From Alphaproteobacteria bacterium (GTDB lineage: Bacteria > Pseudomonadota > Alphaproteobacteria > Rs-D84): a stretch of 36,374 nt of DNA. The stretch's first letter is position 1, and every line of letters begins with the position of its first letter. A model generated the notes under the pieces. It worked only from the letters and a program-made list of their open reading frames with translations. It was not told the DNA's origin and did not search any database. Where the stretch lies: assembly GCA_017403085.1 (NCBI GenBank), contig JAFQOQ010000015.1, positions 1 through 36,374 on the forward strand, given 5' to 3'. Position numbers and translations under genes: made by a program. This document shows, piece after piece, positions 23,103 to 30,381 of the stretch.

Positions 23103-24422
23103 ATGTTTAAACGGGTATTGTCTGTTTTGATTTGTTTGTTTGTTGCGTTTTCAGGCGCGCGCGCCGATTTAAAGGTTGATATTATCGCTGGTGCGGCCGA
23201 GCCTATATCAATCGCGGTGCAAAAATTTGAAACTGCGGGCGATGTGCGCAGCAAGGACGCGGCAATGATACGCGAAGTTGTCGAAGCGGATTTAAAACGT
23301 ACGGGATTATTTCATATTGTAAATCATAATGCGTTCCCAGAATTTGTTAAAATGAATGCGCTGCCGAACTTTAAATCGTGGCAGGCAATTAAAACACAGG
23401 TCTTTGTTCAGGCCAAATTATCGGCCGAGGCCGGTGGTCAATATAAATTAGAATTCTATGTGTGGGATGTTAATGGGCGCGAACAGATAGAGGCACAATC
23501 ATTGGTGGCGTCTAAAAAGTCTGCACGACGGTTGGCGCATATTATGGCAGATGCAATATATGAACGATTGACAGGTGAATTGGGATATTTTGATACCCAG
23601 ATTGTATTTATTGCAGAAACAGGGCCGGTACATAAACGGGTAAAACGTTTGGCAATTATGGACCAAGATGGATATGGTATGCGATATTTGTCAGATAAAG
23701 ATACATTTGTTATGTCACCGCATTTTTCGCCAAATATGCAATCAATTGTGTTCTTGTCGTATTATAATGATGATCCGATGGTGTGGTCGTTGGATTTGGA
23801 TACTGGCGAACAGCGCAGATTGGGCCAGTTCGGTGGTATGAATTTTGCGCCACGTTTTTCGCCAGATGGGACCAAGATTGCATTGTCTTTGGTGAAAAAT
23901 GGTATTACGCATATATATGAATATAACATTGAAACCAAGGAATTGCGTCAATTAACGTTTGGAATTTCGATAAATACCAGTCCGTCTTATTCGCCAGATG
24001 GCAAGAAAATGGCGTTTAATTCAGACCGGTCTGGACGCCAGCAGATTCATGTTTTGGATTTAGAAACGGGCGAACAGTCGCGTATTACGTATGGTGCGGG
24101 GCGATATGCAACGCCTGCGTGGTCGCCAGATGGCCAGTTTATTGCATTTACTAAGATTGCAGATGATACGTTCTATGTGGGGATTATGAATCCGCAGGGA
24201 CGTAATGAAAAGATTTTGGCCGGAGGATGGTTTATGGAGGCACCATCATGGGCGCCTGGGTCGCGTCGTGTTGTATATTACGAGACTGAAAAGGCATTAG
24301 ATGGTATAGAACGCATTAGTCATATTCGCAGTGTCGATATAACTGGGCAGAATATATATGACATTGAATTGCCAGAAAATGTAAATGGGCTGGAACCGAC
24401 GTGGTCGCCCAGATTGCCATAA
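23103..24422 (+). CDS. tolB: Tol-Pal system protein TolB
   Basis: TolB is the periplasmic propeller that links TolA and Pal during cell constriction. A signal peptide ends near residue 21 (ARA/DLKVDI). An N-terminal domain follows (PISIAVQKFE..., VVEADLKRTGLFHIV), then a C-terminal beta-propeller with repeated FSPDG/YSPDG/WSPDG blades (ARFSPDGTKIAL-, PSYSPDGKKMAF-, PAWSPDGQFIAF-type). The length of 439 residues is normal. GGAAAGGGG precedes the ATG. A weak promoter-like TAGAAT lies near 23054. The partner pal is 5 kb away on the other strand, and tolQRA are not in the window. Confidence 0.95.
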   Translation: MFKRVLSVLICLFVAFSGARADLKVDIIAGAAEPISIAVQKFETAGDVRSKDAAMIREVVEADLKRTGLFHIVNHNAFPEFVKMNALPNFKSWQAIKTQVFVQAKLSAEAGGQYKLEFYVWDVNGREQIEAQSLVASKKSARRLAHIMADAIYERLTGELGYFDTQIVFIAETGPVHKRVKRLAIMDQDGYGMRYLSDKDTFVMSPHFSPNMQSIVFLSYYNDDPMVWSLDLDTGEQRRLGQFGGMNFAPRFSPDGTKIALSLVKNGITHIYEYNIETKELRQLTFGISINTSPSYSPDGKKMAFNSDRSGRQQIHVLDLETGEQSRITYGAGRYATPAWSPDGQFIAFTKIADDTFYVGIMNPQGRNEKILAGGWFMEAPSWAPGSRRVVYYETEKALDGIERISHIRSVDITGQNIYDIELPENVNGLEPTWSPRLP

Positions 24423-24428
24423 AAATTA

Positions 24429-24449
24429 AAAACCGCCGTTGGCGGTTTT
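24429..24449. terminator. tolB terminator
   Basis: AAAACCGCC (24429-24437), loop GTT, GGCGGTTTT (24441-24449). Confidence 0.8.
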
Positions 24450-24465
24450 GTATATGGGGGTGCGC

Positions 24466-24885
24466 ATGAGGTTTTGTTTTATTGCGTTATTATGTGCGTG
24501 TTTTGTTCGTGGTGCATATGCGGTGCCTGCGATTTCAGATTATGTGTTTGATGGTGATACGTTTGCGGCATATGTAAATCTGGATGATGGGATTCAGATT
24601 TCTGTGCGGGTGCGTCTGATAAATATTGATACGCCGGAAATTCATGGTGCATGTCAGTATGAAATAGATATGGCGTCGCGTGCGCGGGAACGTTTGGCGC
24701 AACTAATTCCCAATGGGACATTGGTTGATTTGCAGAATATCAAGGATGATAAATATTTAGGTCGAATTGACGCCAATGTTATTTTGCCAGATGGTCGTGA
24801 TGCTGGCCAGGTTTTAATAGATGAAAAACTGGGACGGCCGTACAGTGGTGGTCGTCGTCAGCCGTGGTGCGATAATAAATCATAA
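24466..24885 (+). CDS. Secreted thermonuclease-like (SNase) protein
   Basis: A 139-residue protein with a signal peptide ending near AYA/VPA (residue 19). The staphylococcal nuclease fold is indicated by DGDTFAAYV, then RVRLINIDTPEI and YLGRIDANV. The residues matching the S. aureus active site are Arg50, Asp55 and Glu58 and then Arg100, so it should be active. Two late segments (GQVLIDEKLGRPYSGG) match the family C-terminus. It likely degrades DNA or RNA in the periplasm or outside. GGGGG lies 6 bases before the ATG. It follows the tolB terminator by 16 bases, so its own promoter is unclear. Confidence 0.85.
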   Translation: MRFCFIALLCACFVRGAYAVPAISDYVFDGDTFAAYVNLDDGIQISVRVRLINIDTPEIHGACQYEIDMASRARERLAQLIPNGTLVDLQNIKDDKYLGRIDANVILPDGRDAGQVLIDEKLGRPYSGGRRQPWCDNKS

Positions 24886-24961
24886 CGGCCGTGTGTGCAT
24901 AGATTAAAAAGGATAACACCTGGGGCCCGAACAAGCCATGGGATGATAAAAGGAAAACAAA

Positions 24962-24989
24962 TAAAAAATCCCCCGGTTGGGGGATTTTT
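24962..24989. terminator. Bidirectional terminator between nuclease and Cys-rich genes
   Basis: AAAAATCCCCC (24964-24974), loop GGTT, GGGGGATTTTT (24979-24989). It serves the convergent genes on both sides. Confidence 0.85.
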
Positions 24990-25010
24990 GGGTGTGAGAA
25001 CTGTGTTAAA

Positions 25011-25877
25011 CTAGTTTTGATAATAGCAATCATCGGTTAATTCGTATGTACCCTTGGCGTCGGATAGGCTGTCGCCGCTTTGCAGATAGCATTCGGTTAT
25101 GTCTGTTGCAAAGCCTATGCGGATTCCGTCGCCGGTTGTGCCGTATGTTTTGTTGTTGTCGTTGTGTTGCGGACAGCGCATGCATATGTTGAGTTGTTTG
25201 TAATATCCAACATCGCAATTCAGGTTATTATTTAGGCATGTGCCATTTGATGGGCATGATACACATGCGGTGCCAGTGGCGTTTGGTATATATCCACTGT
25301 TACAGACAAATGTCGAACCGTTGCCACCGGCGCATGTTGCGTTGGATGGACATGCGGTACATCCGGTCGTGGATGTCGTGCTGGCGGTGCCATAGAACCC
25401 TTCCATACATTCGCGTGCCATGACGGTTGTTTTACAACTGCATGTATAACTTGAAGTTGTATCGTTGCATGTGTATTGAATTGTCTGTTGGACGGTTTCT
25501 GTATGTCCATAAAGTGAATTATTTCGTGTGGTTGTACCCCGACACGAATTGCATAATAAGTTCGAGCATGTTAAGGTGTCTTTGGTATATGTTGCCGGGC
25601 ATGTAAGGGCGGGCCAATACATGCATGCCAGTTGGTCTTCGTCTAGGTCGCATTCGCAGGTTTCTAGATTTAAAGTATATCCGTTTGGGCATGTTTTTCC
25701 GTCACAGATAGTTTCGATGGTGATACATTCGCATGTACGTGGATCTAGGTAGCCATTCAGGCATGATTTGTTACCGCAGAGGGTCGGGTCGATAATAAGG
25801 TCGCCACTGAAGGCACCGAAAGATTGGGTGGGCAATGCCAAGAATAGGGCAAATAGTGGATATAATAGTTTTTTCAT
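25011..25877 (-). CDS. Secreted Cys-rich repeat protein
   Basis: A 288-residue protein with a signal peptide ending near SFG/AFS (residue 21-22). The mature chain has very many Cys residues in short EGF- or VSP-like units: SCLNGYLDPRTCEC, TCPNGYTLNLETCEC, GCTACPSNATCAGGNGS, ACVSCPSNGTCLNN and CMRCPQHNDN. Such C-x-x-C spacing with GY turns resembles growth-factor-receptor-like repeats of surface proteins, but I assign no function. AGGAGAG precedes the ATG. Upstream lies the structured RNA with a terminator (25906-26100), so expression may depend on read-through. It may share ancestry with the partial protein at 2-310. Confidence 0.75.
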   Translation of the reverse strand: MKKLLYPLFALFLALPTQSFGAFSGDLIIDPTLCGNKSCLNGYLDPRTCECITIETICDGKTCPNGYTLNLETCECDLDEDQLACMYWPALTCPATYTKDTLTCSNLLCNSCRGTTTRNNSLYGHTETVQQTIQYTCNDTTSSYTCSCKTTVMARECMEGFYGTASTTSTTGCTACPSNATCAGGNGSTFVCNSGYIPNATGTACVSCPSNGTCLNNNLNCDVGYYKQLNICMRCPQHNDNNKTYGTTGDGIRIGFATDITECYLQSGDSLSDAKGTYELTDDCYYQN

Positions 25878-25905
25878 TCATGCTCTCCTGTTTTTCTTTC
25901 GAACG

Positions 25906-25936
25906 AAAAAACCGCCGGCAAGTGTCTTAGGCGGTT
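25906..25936 (-). terminator. Terminator in the leader of the Cys-rich gene
   Basis: Minus strand AACCGCC (complement of 25930-25936), 13-base loop, GGCGGTT (complement of 25910-25916), then six T residues. It ends about 30 bases before the Cys-rich ATG. Its first arm can instead pair with 25990-25999. Confidence 0.65.
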
Positions 25937-26100
25937 GGAGGCTTGAAACTATCATGTAAAATAGCGGGCTTATTTAAACATATCGCCACCCTCCAACCGG
26001 TATCCGATTGGAGATGTCGCAATTTTCGAATTGCACGTCGTTACATGAAGTGGTTTCAAGGCCACGTCCCAAGAACACCTTGGGATGTGAATAGAGTAGT
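25930..26100 (-). ncRNA. Candidate structured leader RNA or attenuator (strand uncertain)
   Basis: The region is free of genes and rich in paired segments. CTTGAAAC (25942-25949) pairs with GTTTCAAG (26053-26060), and CATGTAA (25953-25959) with TTACATG (26041-26047); these enclose two hairpins. The first is CTCCAACCGG-TAT-CCGATTGGAG (25991-26013); the second is GCAATT-TTCG-AATTGC (26019-26034). Outside lies CACGTCCCAAG-AACAC-CTTGGGATGTG (26063-26089). CGGTTGGAGG (25932-25941) is complementary to CCTCCAACCG (25990-25999), which competes with both the 25991 hairpin and the minus-strand terminator. I favour the minus strand, as leader of the Cys-rich gene. A free plus-strand small RNA ended by the terminator at 26101-26132 is also possible. 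No known riboswitch, 6S, tmRNA, SRP or RNase P motif fits. Confidence 0.5.
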
Positions 26101-26132
26101 AAAAAAAGTCTGGCATTGCCAGACTTTTTTTT
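26101..26132. terminator. Bidirectional terminator next to plsC
   Basis: A-run plus GTCTGGC (to 26114), loop ATT, GCCAGAC (from 26118) plus eight T residues. It serves plsC on the minus strand and any plus-strand transcript of the structured region. Confidence 0.85.
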
Positions 26133-26838
26133 ATGCGCTGTGACGATTTATTGCGTCGGATATTTCGTCCAGTGACGCGTTGCATGGTAATAACGGTTCA
26201 AACCATACGTGGGCCGTGCCGGGGGTCATGCGACCGCGCTTTGGCCAATATAGGCCGGCATCAGTCCCAACCGGTAAAATTGGTAATTTTAATGTGTGGG
26301 CCAATAATAATAGCCCGCGTTTTAATGGAATCTTTTGTCCTGGTTTGGCACGTGTGCCTTCGGGGAATATTACCAATGTGTGGCCGTCCAGAACGCGCGA
26401 TTCGACATCGTCTGCTAGTTTTTTCATATTGGTTTTGCCACGTGCGCGATTTACCCCCAGCATGCCACAGCGCCAAAATGCCCAGCCGTAAATCGGTATC
26501 CACAGTAATTCACGCTTTAATATAAAAAATGTGTTGGGCATTACTTTGGATATAATGGCGATTTCTAAAATCGACATGTGTTTCGCGGCGACGATGCATT
26601 TGCCGTCAATGCGCTTGTTCCCGTCGGGCAATGATGGGATGCCGTTTTCTTCGGTAATTGGATAATGTACTTCGTATTTTATGCCGGTAATCCAGCGTGC
26701 TAGTAATAAAACGCCCGCTGCGTCTGCAAAAACCAATTTGCGGGATAGTTTTTTTGATATCAGGCCAATCAATAAAAATGGTGACCATAATGTGAAATAA
26801 ATACCCAATGTGATTTTAAAGAGTATGGTTCTGAACAT
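26131..26838 (-). CDS. plsC: 1-acyl-sn-glycerol-3-phosphate acyltransferase
   Basis: PlsC acylates lysophosphatidic acid to phosphatidic acid, the step after PlsY. One N-terminal hydrophobic segment is followed by motif I AAKHMSILE (an H-x4-E variant of the usual H-x4-D), then the GWAFWRCGMLGVNR region, motif III FPEGTRAKPG and motif IV LPILPVG. The 235 residues fit. AAGGAAAG precedes the ATG. It is the last gene of the ftsE-ftsX-ydcF-like-plsC operon, and its stop codon lies within the flanking terminator. Confidence 0.92.
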   Translation of the reverse strand: MFRTILFKITLGIYFTLWSPFLLIGLISKKLSRKLVFADAAGVLLLARWITGIKYEVHYPITEENGIPSLPDGNKRIDGKCIVAAKHMSILEIAIISKVMPNTFFILKRELLWIPIYGWAFWRCGMLGVNRARGKTNMKKLADDVESRVLDGHTLVIFPEGTRAKPGQKIPLKRGLLLLAHTLKLPILPVGTDAGLYWPKRGRMTPGTAHVWFEPLLPCNASLDEISDAINRHSA

Positions 26839-26853
26839 TGTGCTTTCCTTTTT

Positions 26854-27363
26854 TTAACTTTCTTTGATTCCAAACATTGTGACGATATATTTTATATATT
26901 CTGTTGTCCAGCGTTCAAGACGCTTTGCCGGCGGCATGCCAGTTAGCGTTGCAGGGCATGCGATGATTTCAGTGTTTGGTAATTCGTGTTCTATTAAATA
27001 CATGGCGCGGTTAATGTGGTCTTCGGTGGTGACGACAACCAATCTGTCCAGGCCGTTCTTTATCGCAATGTCTTTGATTGCCAGCGCGTTTTGATACGTC
27101 GATTTCGAATCGGATTCAATAACAACTTGCTGGGTTGTATTTACGGGGACTGTCGCGCCTGCGCCAATGATATACAGGTCTGCATTTGGATATTTGCGCA
27201 ACTGGCGCATGGCAAATGGAATACGGCGTTGGTCGCCGGTTAATACAAATATGCTGTCGTCTTGGCGGATGCCACTGCATATCGTTGGGGCCATCGATTT
27301 AAACATCATGCCCCCCAGCACAAAACAACAGACAATTAAAAATGATGGTGTGAAAAATTTCAT
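26854..27363 (-). CDS. YdcF/DUF218-family protein
   Basis: A 169-residue protein with an N-terminal membrane anchor (about residues 5-25). The DUF218 core reads DDSIFVLTGDQRRIPFAM, then ADLYIIGAG, ESDSKSTYQNALAIK and LVVVTTEDHINRAM, the order seen in YdcF and ElyC/SanA-like proteins. ElyC is linked to envelope and lipid-carrier homeostasis; the reaction is not settled. Its ATG overlaps the ftsX stop (TAATG), so translation is coupled. The location between ftsX and plsC supports an envelope role. Confidence 0.82.
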   Translation of the reverse strand: MKFFTPSFLIVCCFVLGGMMFKSMAPTICSGIRQDDSIFVLTGDQRRIPFAMRQLRKYPNADLYIIGAGATVPVNTTQQVVIESDSKSTYQNALAIKDIAIKNGLDRLVVVTTEDHINRAMYLIEHELPNTEIIACPATLTGMPPAKRLERWTTEYIKYIVTMFGIKES

Positions 27364-28202
27364 TAGCTGTTTTTTAAAATGTTAATTGTTGTGCGCTTGG
27401 TAATGCAAATTGCAAAGATGACAATCAGAATCGGTAATAATATCAATGTTATCCATCCGGCCCCAGATATGCCCAGCATCGCCATTAGGCCAACGCGCGC
27501 AGATGATGCAGTGGATATAATCAATAATAATACCGGGGCAGCAACCAAAAATCCAATTGCACATGCGCTGGCGCAAATCTTGGCAACGATTATTTGCATT
27601 TGGCGGGCGACAAAATTATCGGATGCGCCAATTTGGTTTAATATTTCTAGTTCGCGTTTATGCAACATGGCCGTGTTGCGTGCAATGTATGATATGCATA
27701 CGCCAATCGTCCCCAGCGTCAGCAATAATACCAGTGTGGATATCATTATCATTTTCCAACCCGCAGATGTCGAAGATTTTAATGCGCGGGCGTGTGTTAA
27801 AAAGCGCGCAGATGTGCCGATTTCTTGGCCAAAATCATGCAGCGCCGATTCGGATTTAAATTTAATTTCCCACATCTTTGGCAGGTAATTTTTTAATACG
27901 CTGCCGCCAGAAACCCATGGTGACATTAGTTCGTTCATTTGTTTTGCATCTATCTCGCGAACCGATTCGATTTTGTCTGAATTTTTATCGATAATTTTTT
28001 GTACGGCGTCGGATTTGGATGTGTCCATAACCTGGACGGTGGCAAATAAATCCCATTGCGCGTTCCAGCGTAAAACCCCAGTGCCAATAGATAACGCAAT
28101 GCCCAGCGCAATAACCGCCAAAAATGTTAATAGCGACATAATTGCCGTCATAAATACGGATTGTTCGCGAACCAGTGAAAATACAATTGGTGTTTTCTTC
28201 AT
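27363..28202 (-). CDS. ftsX: Cell division protein FtsX
   Basis: FtsX is the membrane part of FtsEX, which activates septal peptidoglycan hydrolases. There is one N-terminal helix (about residues 18-42), then a periplasmic domain up to about residue 150, and three further helices near 150-172, 210-235 and 243-268. The cytoplasmic loop RELEILNQIGASDNFVARQMQ is typical of FtsX. The gene starts 3 bases after the ftsE stop and overlaps the next gene by one base. The 279 residues are on the short side but normal for alphaproteobacteria. Confidence 0.9.
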   Translation of the reverse strand: MKKTPIVFSLVREQSVFMTAIMSLLTFLAVIALGIALSIGTGVLRWNAQWDLFATVQVMDTSKSDAVQKIIDKNSDKIESVREIDAKQMNELMSPWVSGGSVLKNYLPKMWEIKFKSESALHDFGQEIGTSARFLTHARALKSSTSAGWKMIMISTLVLLLTLGTIGVCISYIARNTAMLHKRELEILNQIGASDNFVARQMQIIVAKICASACAIGFLVAAPVLLLIISTASSARVGLMAMLGISGAGWITLILLPILIVIFAICITKRTTINILKNS

Positions 28203-28205
28203 GTG

Positions 28206-28991
28206 CTATGCGTTCCCGATATCGTCAAATTGTTTTGATAATTCTGCAAAATAGTTTTGTGGTTTTGGGCCACGCCACATTTTCTTTTCAGTGGTGGCAG
28301 GCTGAGCCGCAGACGTGCCAGTAAATGTGACCCGATGGTTTGCAACATTTATCACAGGAAATTTATATGTTTCCATTAACTTTTTACTGTGTGTTGCCAA
28401 TATGATTGTTGTGCCAAACATTTTATTCATTTGAATAAATAATTCCATCAGGCGTGATGCATTTTCATCGTCCAGGTTTCCGGTTGGTTCGTCTGCCAAC
28501 AGGATAGATGGCTGAACAATAATGGCGCGGGCAACGGATACACGTTGTTGCTGGCCACCGGATAATGATTTTGGATTTGCGTCTGCGAATTTGCCCAGGC
28601 CGACCCAATCAAGCACCTTGGCCACCAGTTTTTTTATTTTGTCTTCGGATACGCCACGGACGCGCAGGGGCAGGGCAACATTGTCAAATACCGACAGGTG
28701 TGATAATAACGAATATTCTTGGAATACGATTGCCATGCGTTGGCGCAGGGCGGTTATTTCATCGCGTGTAATATCATTTGTTGTGCGTCCAAATAATTTA
28801 ATTTGACCGCGTGACGGCTTGTGCAATTGGTATATCAATCGCAGCAGCGTTGTTTTACCGGCCCCAGATGCGCCCGATAAAAAATAAAATGCGCCATTAC
28901 TGATGTTAAATGAAACGTCAGATAGAATTTCGGGGGTGCCGTCATATCGTGCGGCAACGTTTGCAAATGATATAGCTGTCTTTTCTTCCAT
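28206..28991 (-). CDS. ftsE: Cell division ATP-binding protein FtsE
   Basis: The ATPase of FtsEX. Motifs are Walker A GASGAGKTT, a Q-loop in FQEYSLL, the ABC signature LSGGQQQRVSVARA, Walker B ILLADEPTGNLD and the switch His in ATHSK. An extra C-terminal tail of about 40 residues (AAQPATTEKKMWRGPKPQNY...) goes beyond the usual FtsE end. No ribosome-binding site precedes the ATG. The promoter TTGACG-N17-TATATT places the -10 only 6 bases away, so the message is probably leaderless. First gene of a four-gene operon. Confidence 0.93.
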   Translation of the reverse strand: MEEKTAISFANVAARYDGTPEILSDVSFNISNGAFYFLSGASGAGKTTLLRLIYQLHKPSRGQIKLFGRTTNDITRDEITALRQRMAIVFQEYSLLSHLSVFDNVALPLRVRGVSEDKIKKLVAKVLDWVGLGKFADANPKSLSGGQQQRVSVARAIIVQPSILLADEPTGNLDDENASRLMELFIQMNKMFGTTIILATHSKKLMETYKFPVINVANHRVTFTGTSAAQPATTEKKMWRGPKPQNYFAELSKQFDDIGNA

Positions 28992-28997
28992 GGTTGG

Positions 28998-29026
28998 AAT
29001 ATAATAGAAAAAATTTTTATCGTCAA
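28998..29026 (-). promoter_or_regulatory. ftsE operon promoter, leaderless type
   Basis: Minus strand TTGACG (complement of 29021-29026), 17 bp, TATATT (complement of 28998-29003), then six bases to the ftsE ATG. The -35 starts just after the T-tract of the pal terminator. Confidence 0.65.
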
Positions 29027-29050
29027 ATAAAAATCCGCCGAAGCGGATTT
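29027..29050 (-). terminator. pal terminator
   Basis: AAATCCGC (29031-29038), loop CGAA, GCGGATTT (29043-29050); on the minus strand a T-rich tract follows. Confidence 0.8.
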
Positions 29051-29051
29051 C

Positions 29052-29450
29052 TTATTTTTTGACTACAGTTGTGGCATTTCTGTTCTTGGCCCATACTTCT
29101 TCGCCGGTGCCAGGATAGATTGGGTTTTCTTTGCCATAAGATATTGTTTTGATGCGTTCTGATTCAACGCCTTCTTGGATGATTGCGTGTTCTGCGTTGC
29201 CTGCGCGTAATGCGCCCAGTGCCAAATTGTATTCGGATGAACCGCGTTCGTCACAGTGGCCTTCGATAATAATCTGGGTGTCTGGGTTCTTTTTCAGATA
29301 TAGGGCCTGTTTTTTTAATTCTTTGCGTGCGTCCTTGGAAATTTCGGCAGAATCAAATGCAAAGAATGCCTGGCGGCCGTCGATTTGTGATGGAACCTGG
29401 GTACATGCGACCAATGATAATGTCGCCATTGTAAATACGATTTTTTTCAT
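29052..29450 (-). CDS. pal: Peptidoglycan-associated lipoprotein Pal
   Basis: Pal is lipidated in the outer membrane and binds peptidoglycan through its OmpA-like domain. The lipobox LVAC puts the lipidated Cys at residue 16. The OmpA-like domain holds FFAFDSAEI, IIIEGHCDERGSSEYNLALGALRA (Asp and Arg contact diaminopimelate) and WAKNRNATTV. At 132 residues it is short because the linker after the lipidated Cys is brief. AAAGGA lies 9 bases before the ATG. TolB is encoded elsewhere in the window. Confidence 0.93.
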   Translation of the reverse strand: MKKIVFTMATLSLVACTQVPSQIDGRQAFFAFDSAEISKDARKELKKQALYLKKNPDTQIIIEGHCDERGSSEYNLALGALRAGNAEHAIIQEGVESERIKTISYGKENPIYPGTGEEVWAKNRNATTVVKK

Positions 29451-29485
29451 TTTTGTGAATCCTTTCTTGCTCTCTGTATGTATTA

Positions 29486-29514
29486 ATTTAGCAAAATATT
29501 CAAAAAGTTGTCAA
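29486..29514 (-). promoter_or_regulatory. pal promoter
   Basis: Minus strand TTGACA (complement of 29509-29514), 17 bp, CTAAAT (complement of 29486-29491). Confidence 0.6.
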
Positions 29515-29531
29515 TATTTCATTTTTAAAGT

Positions 29532-29560
29532 TTGGAAGCAGGCGCTTTTTATGATATAGT
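29532..29560 (+). promoter_or_regulatory. Outer-membrane barrel gene promoter
   Basis: TTGGAA (29532-29537), 17 bp, TATAGT (29555-29560) with extended TGA. Confidence 0.65.
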
Positions 29561-29587
29561 ATAGGAAAAGTTGGAGGGTTTTTTATC

Positions 29588-30304
29588 ATGAAAAAATTAG
29601 TATCTTTGGTGGCATTGGTGGCTTTGACCGCAACAGCGGCAGATGCAGCGCCCAGTTATTTGACCCGTGATAGTGACGGTGGGTATAAAGTGACGTATGA
29701 TTATACCGATCGGGCCGAGGCAGGATGGTGGTATCTGGGGGGCAGACTGGATATGAATATCTTGAATTGGAAAAATGAATCCAGTACAGATGCACCAGAC
29801 GCATCAAATTTGGCAGATGAATCATTTACAGAATTACTGTTTGGCGGAAATGTCTTTGTTGGGCATACATTTAATTATTTTTGGCGTGCTGAATTAGAAG
29901 CAGGTATTATTTCTGAATTTGAAGACGAATTTGGTGGTACGACATTTAAAATGACAATCCCATATTTGATGGCAAATGGGTATTATGATTTTACAAATGG
30001 GTTCTATGTTGGTGGTGGTCTGGGTATCGCGCTGCCAAAAACACAACTGCAAAGTCCAGCGTTTAATATAGATGATAATGGTTCAGAACGTGCAGTATCG
30101 CCTATGATTGGTTTGATGGGTGGTTGGTCGTATCATCTGGATTATAATCTGTTGTTGGATGTGCGTTATCGTTTGGCGGCATTGTGGGGGCCGGAACATG
30201 AACGTAAGTTTGAACATACCGATGGTAATGTTTATAAATTTACAAACGATGTTGGTTTGATTTTGGATAATTCGATATCTATTGGGCTGCGTTACGAGTT
30301 CTAA
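29588..30304 (+). CDS. Outer-membrane beta-barrel protein
   Basis: A 238-residue protein with a signal peptide ending near ADA/AP (residue 20). Alternating hydrophobic strands rich in Tyr, Trp, Gly and Phe follow (GWWYLGGRLDMNI, FVGHTFNYFWRAELEAGI, FYVGGGLGIAL, MIGLMGGWSYHL, LLLDVRYRLAAL). The chain ends SIGLRYEF, with the terminal aromatic Phe used for barrel assembly. It resembles OmpW/OmpA-like small porins or the generic OMP beta-brl class. GGAGGG precedes the ATG. No function beyond outer-membrane location can be read. Confidence 0.82.
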   Translation: MKKLVSLVALVALTATAADAAPSYLTRDSDGGYKVTYDYTDRAEAGWWYLGGRLDMNILNWKNESSTDAPDASNLADESFTELLFGGNVFVGHTFNYFWRAELEAGIISEFEDEFGGTTFKMTIPYLMANGYYDFTNGFYVGGGLGIALPKTQLQSPAFNIDDNGSERAVSPMIGLMGGWSYHLDYNLLLDVRYRLAALWGPEHERKFEHTDGNVYKFTNDVGLILDNSISIGLRYEF

Positions 30305-30331
30305 TTTTTTAGGAAAAAGCAGAAAAAGGTA

Positions 30332-30361
30332 TTGACCCCGATTCGCAAAATGTGATAATAT
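30332..30361 (+). promoter_or_regulatory. Promoter of the surface-protein array
   Basis: TTGACC (30332-30337), 18 bp, TAATAT (30356-30361) with extended TGA; an alternative -10 is GATAAT (30354-30359). The spacer contains CCGATTCG, also found in the 34519 promoter. Confidence 0.6.
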
Positions 30362-30381
30362 TTAACTCAGGAAAGAGATTT

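Noticed and set aside
24886-24960. Small gene between the nuclease and the terminator
   Set aside because: No start codon with a ribosome-binding site gives a plausible product.
25930-26089. Integron attC site suggested by inverted repeats with GTTGGAG
   Set aside because: The R-box consensus GTTRRRY/RYYYAAC is not met, and no integrase or cassette structure is nearby.
25930-26100. 6S RNA, tmRNA, SRP RNA, RNase P RNA or a group II intron fragment
   Set aside because: None of the conserved sequences I know for these (SRP GGAAGCAG loop, tmRNA tag and T-loop, RNase P core, domain V) is present.
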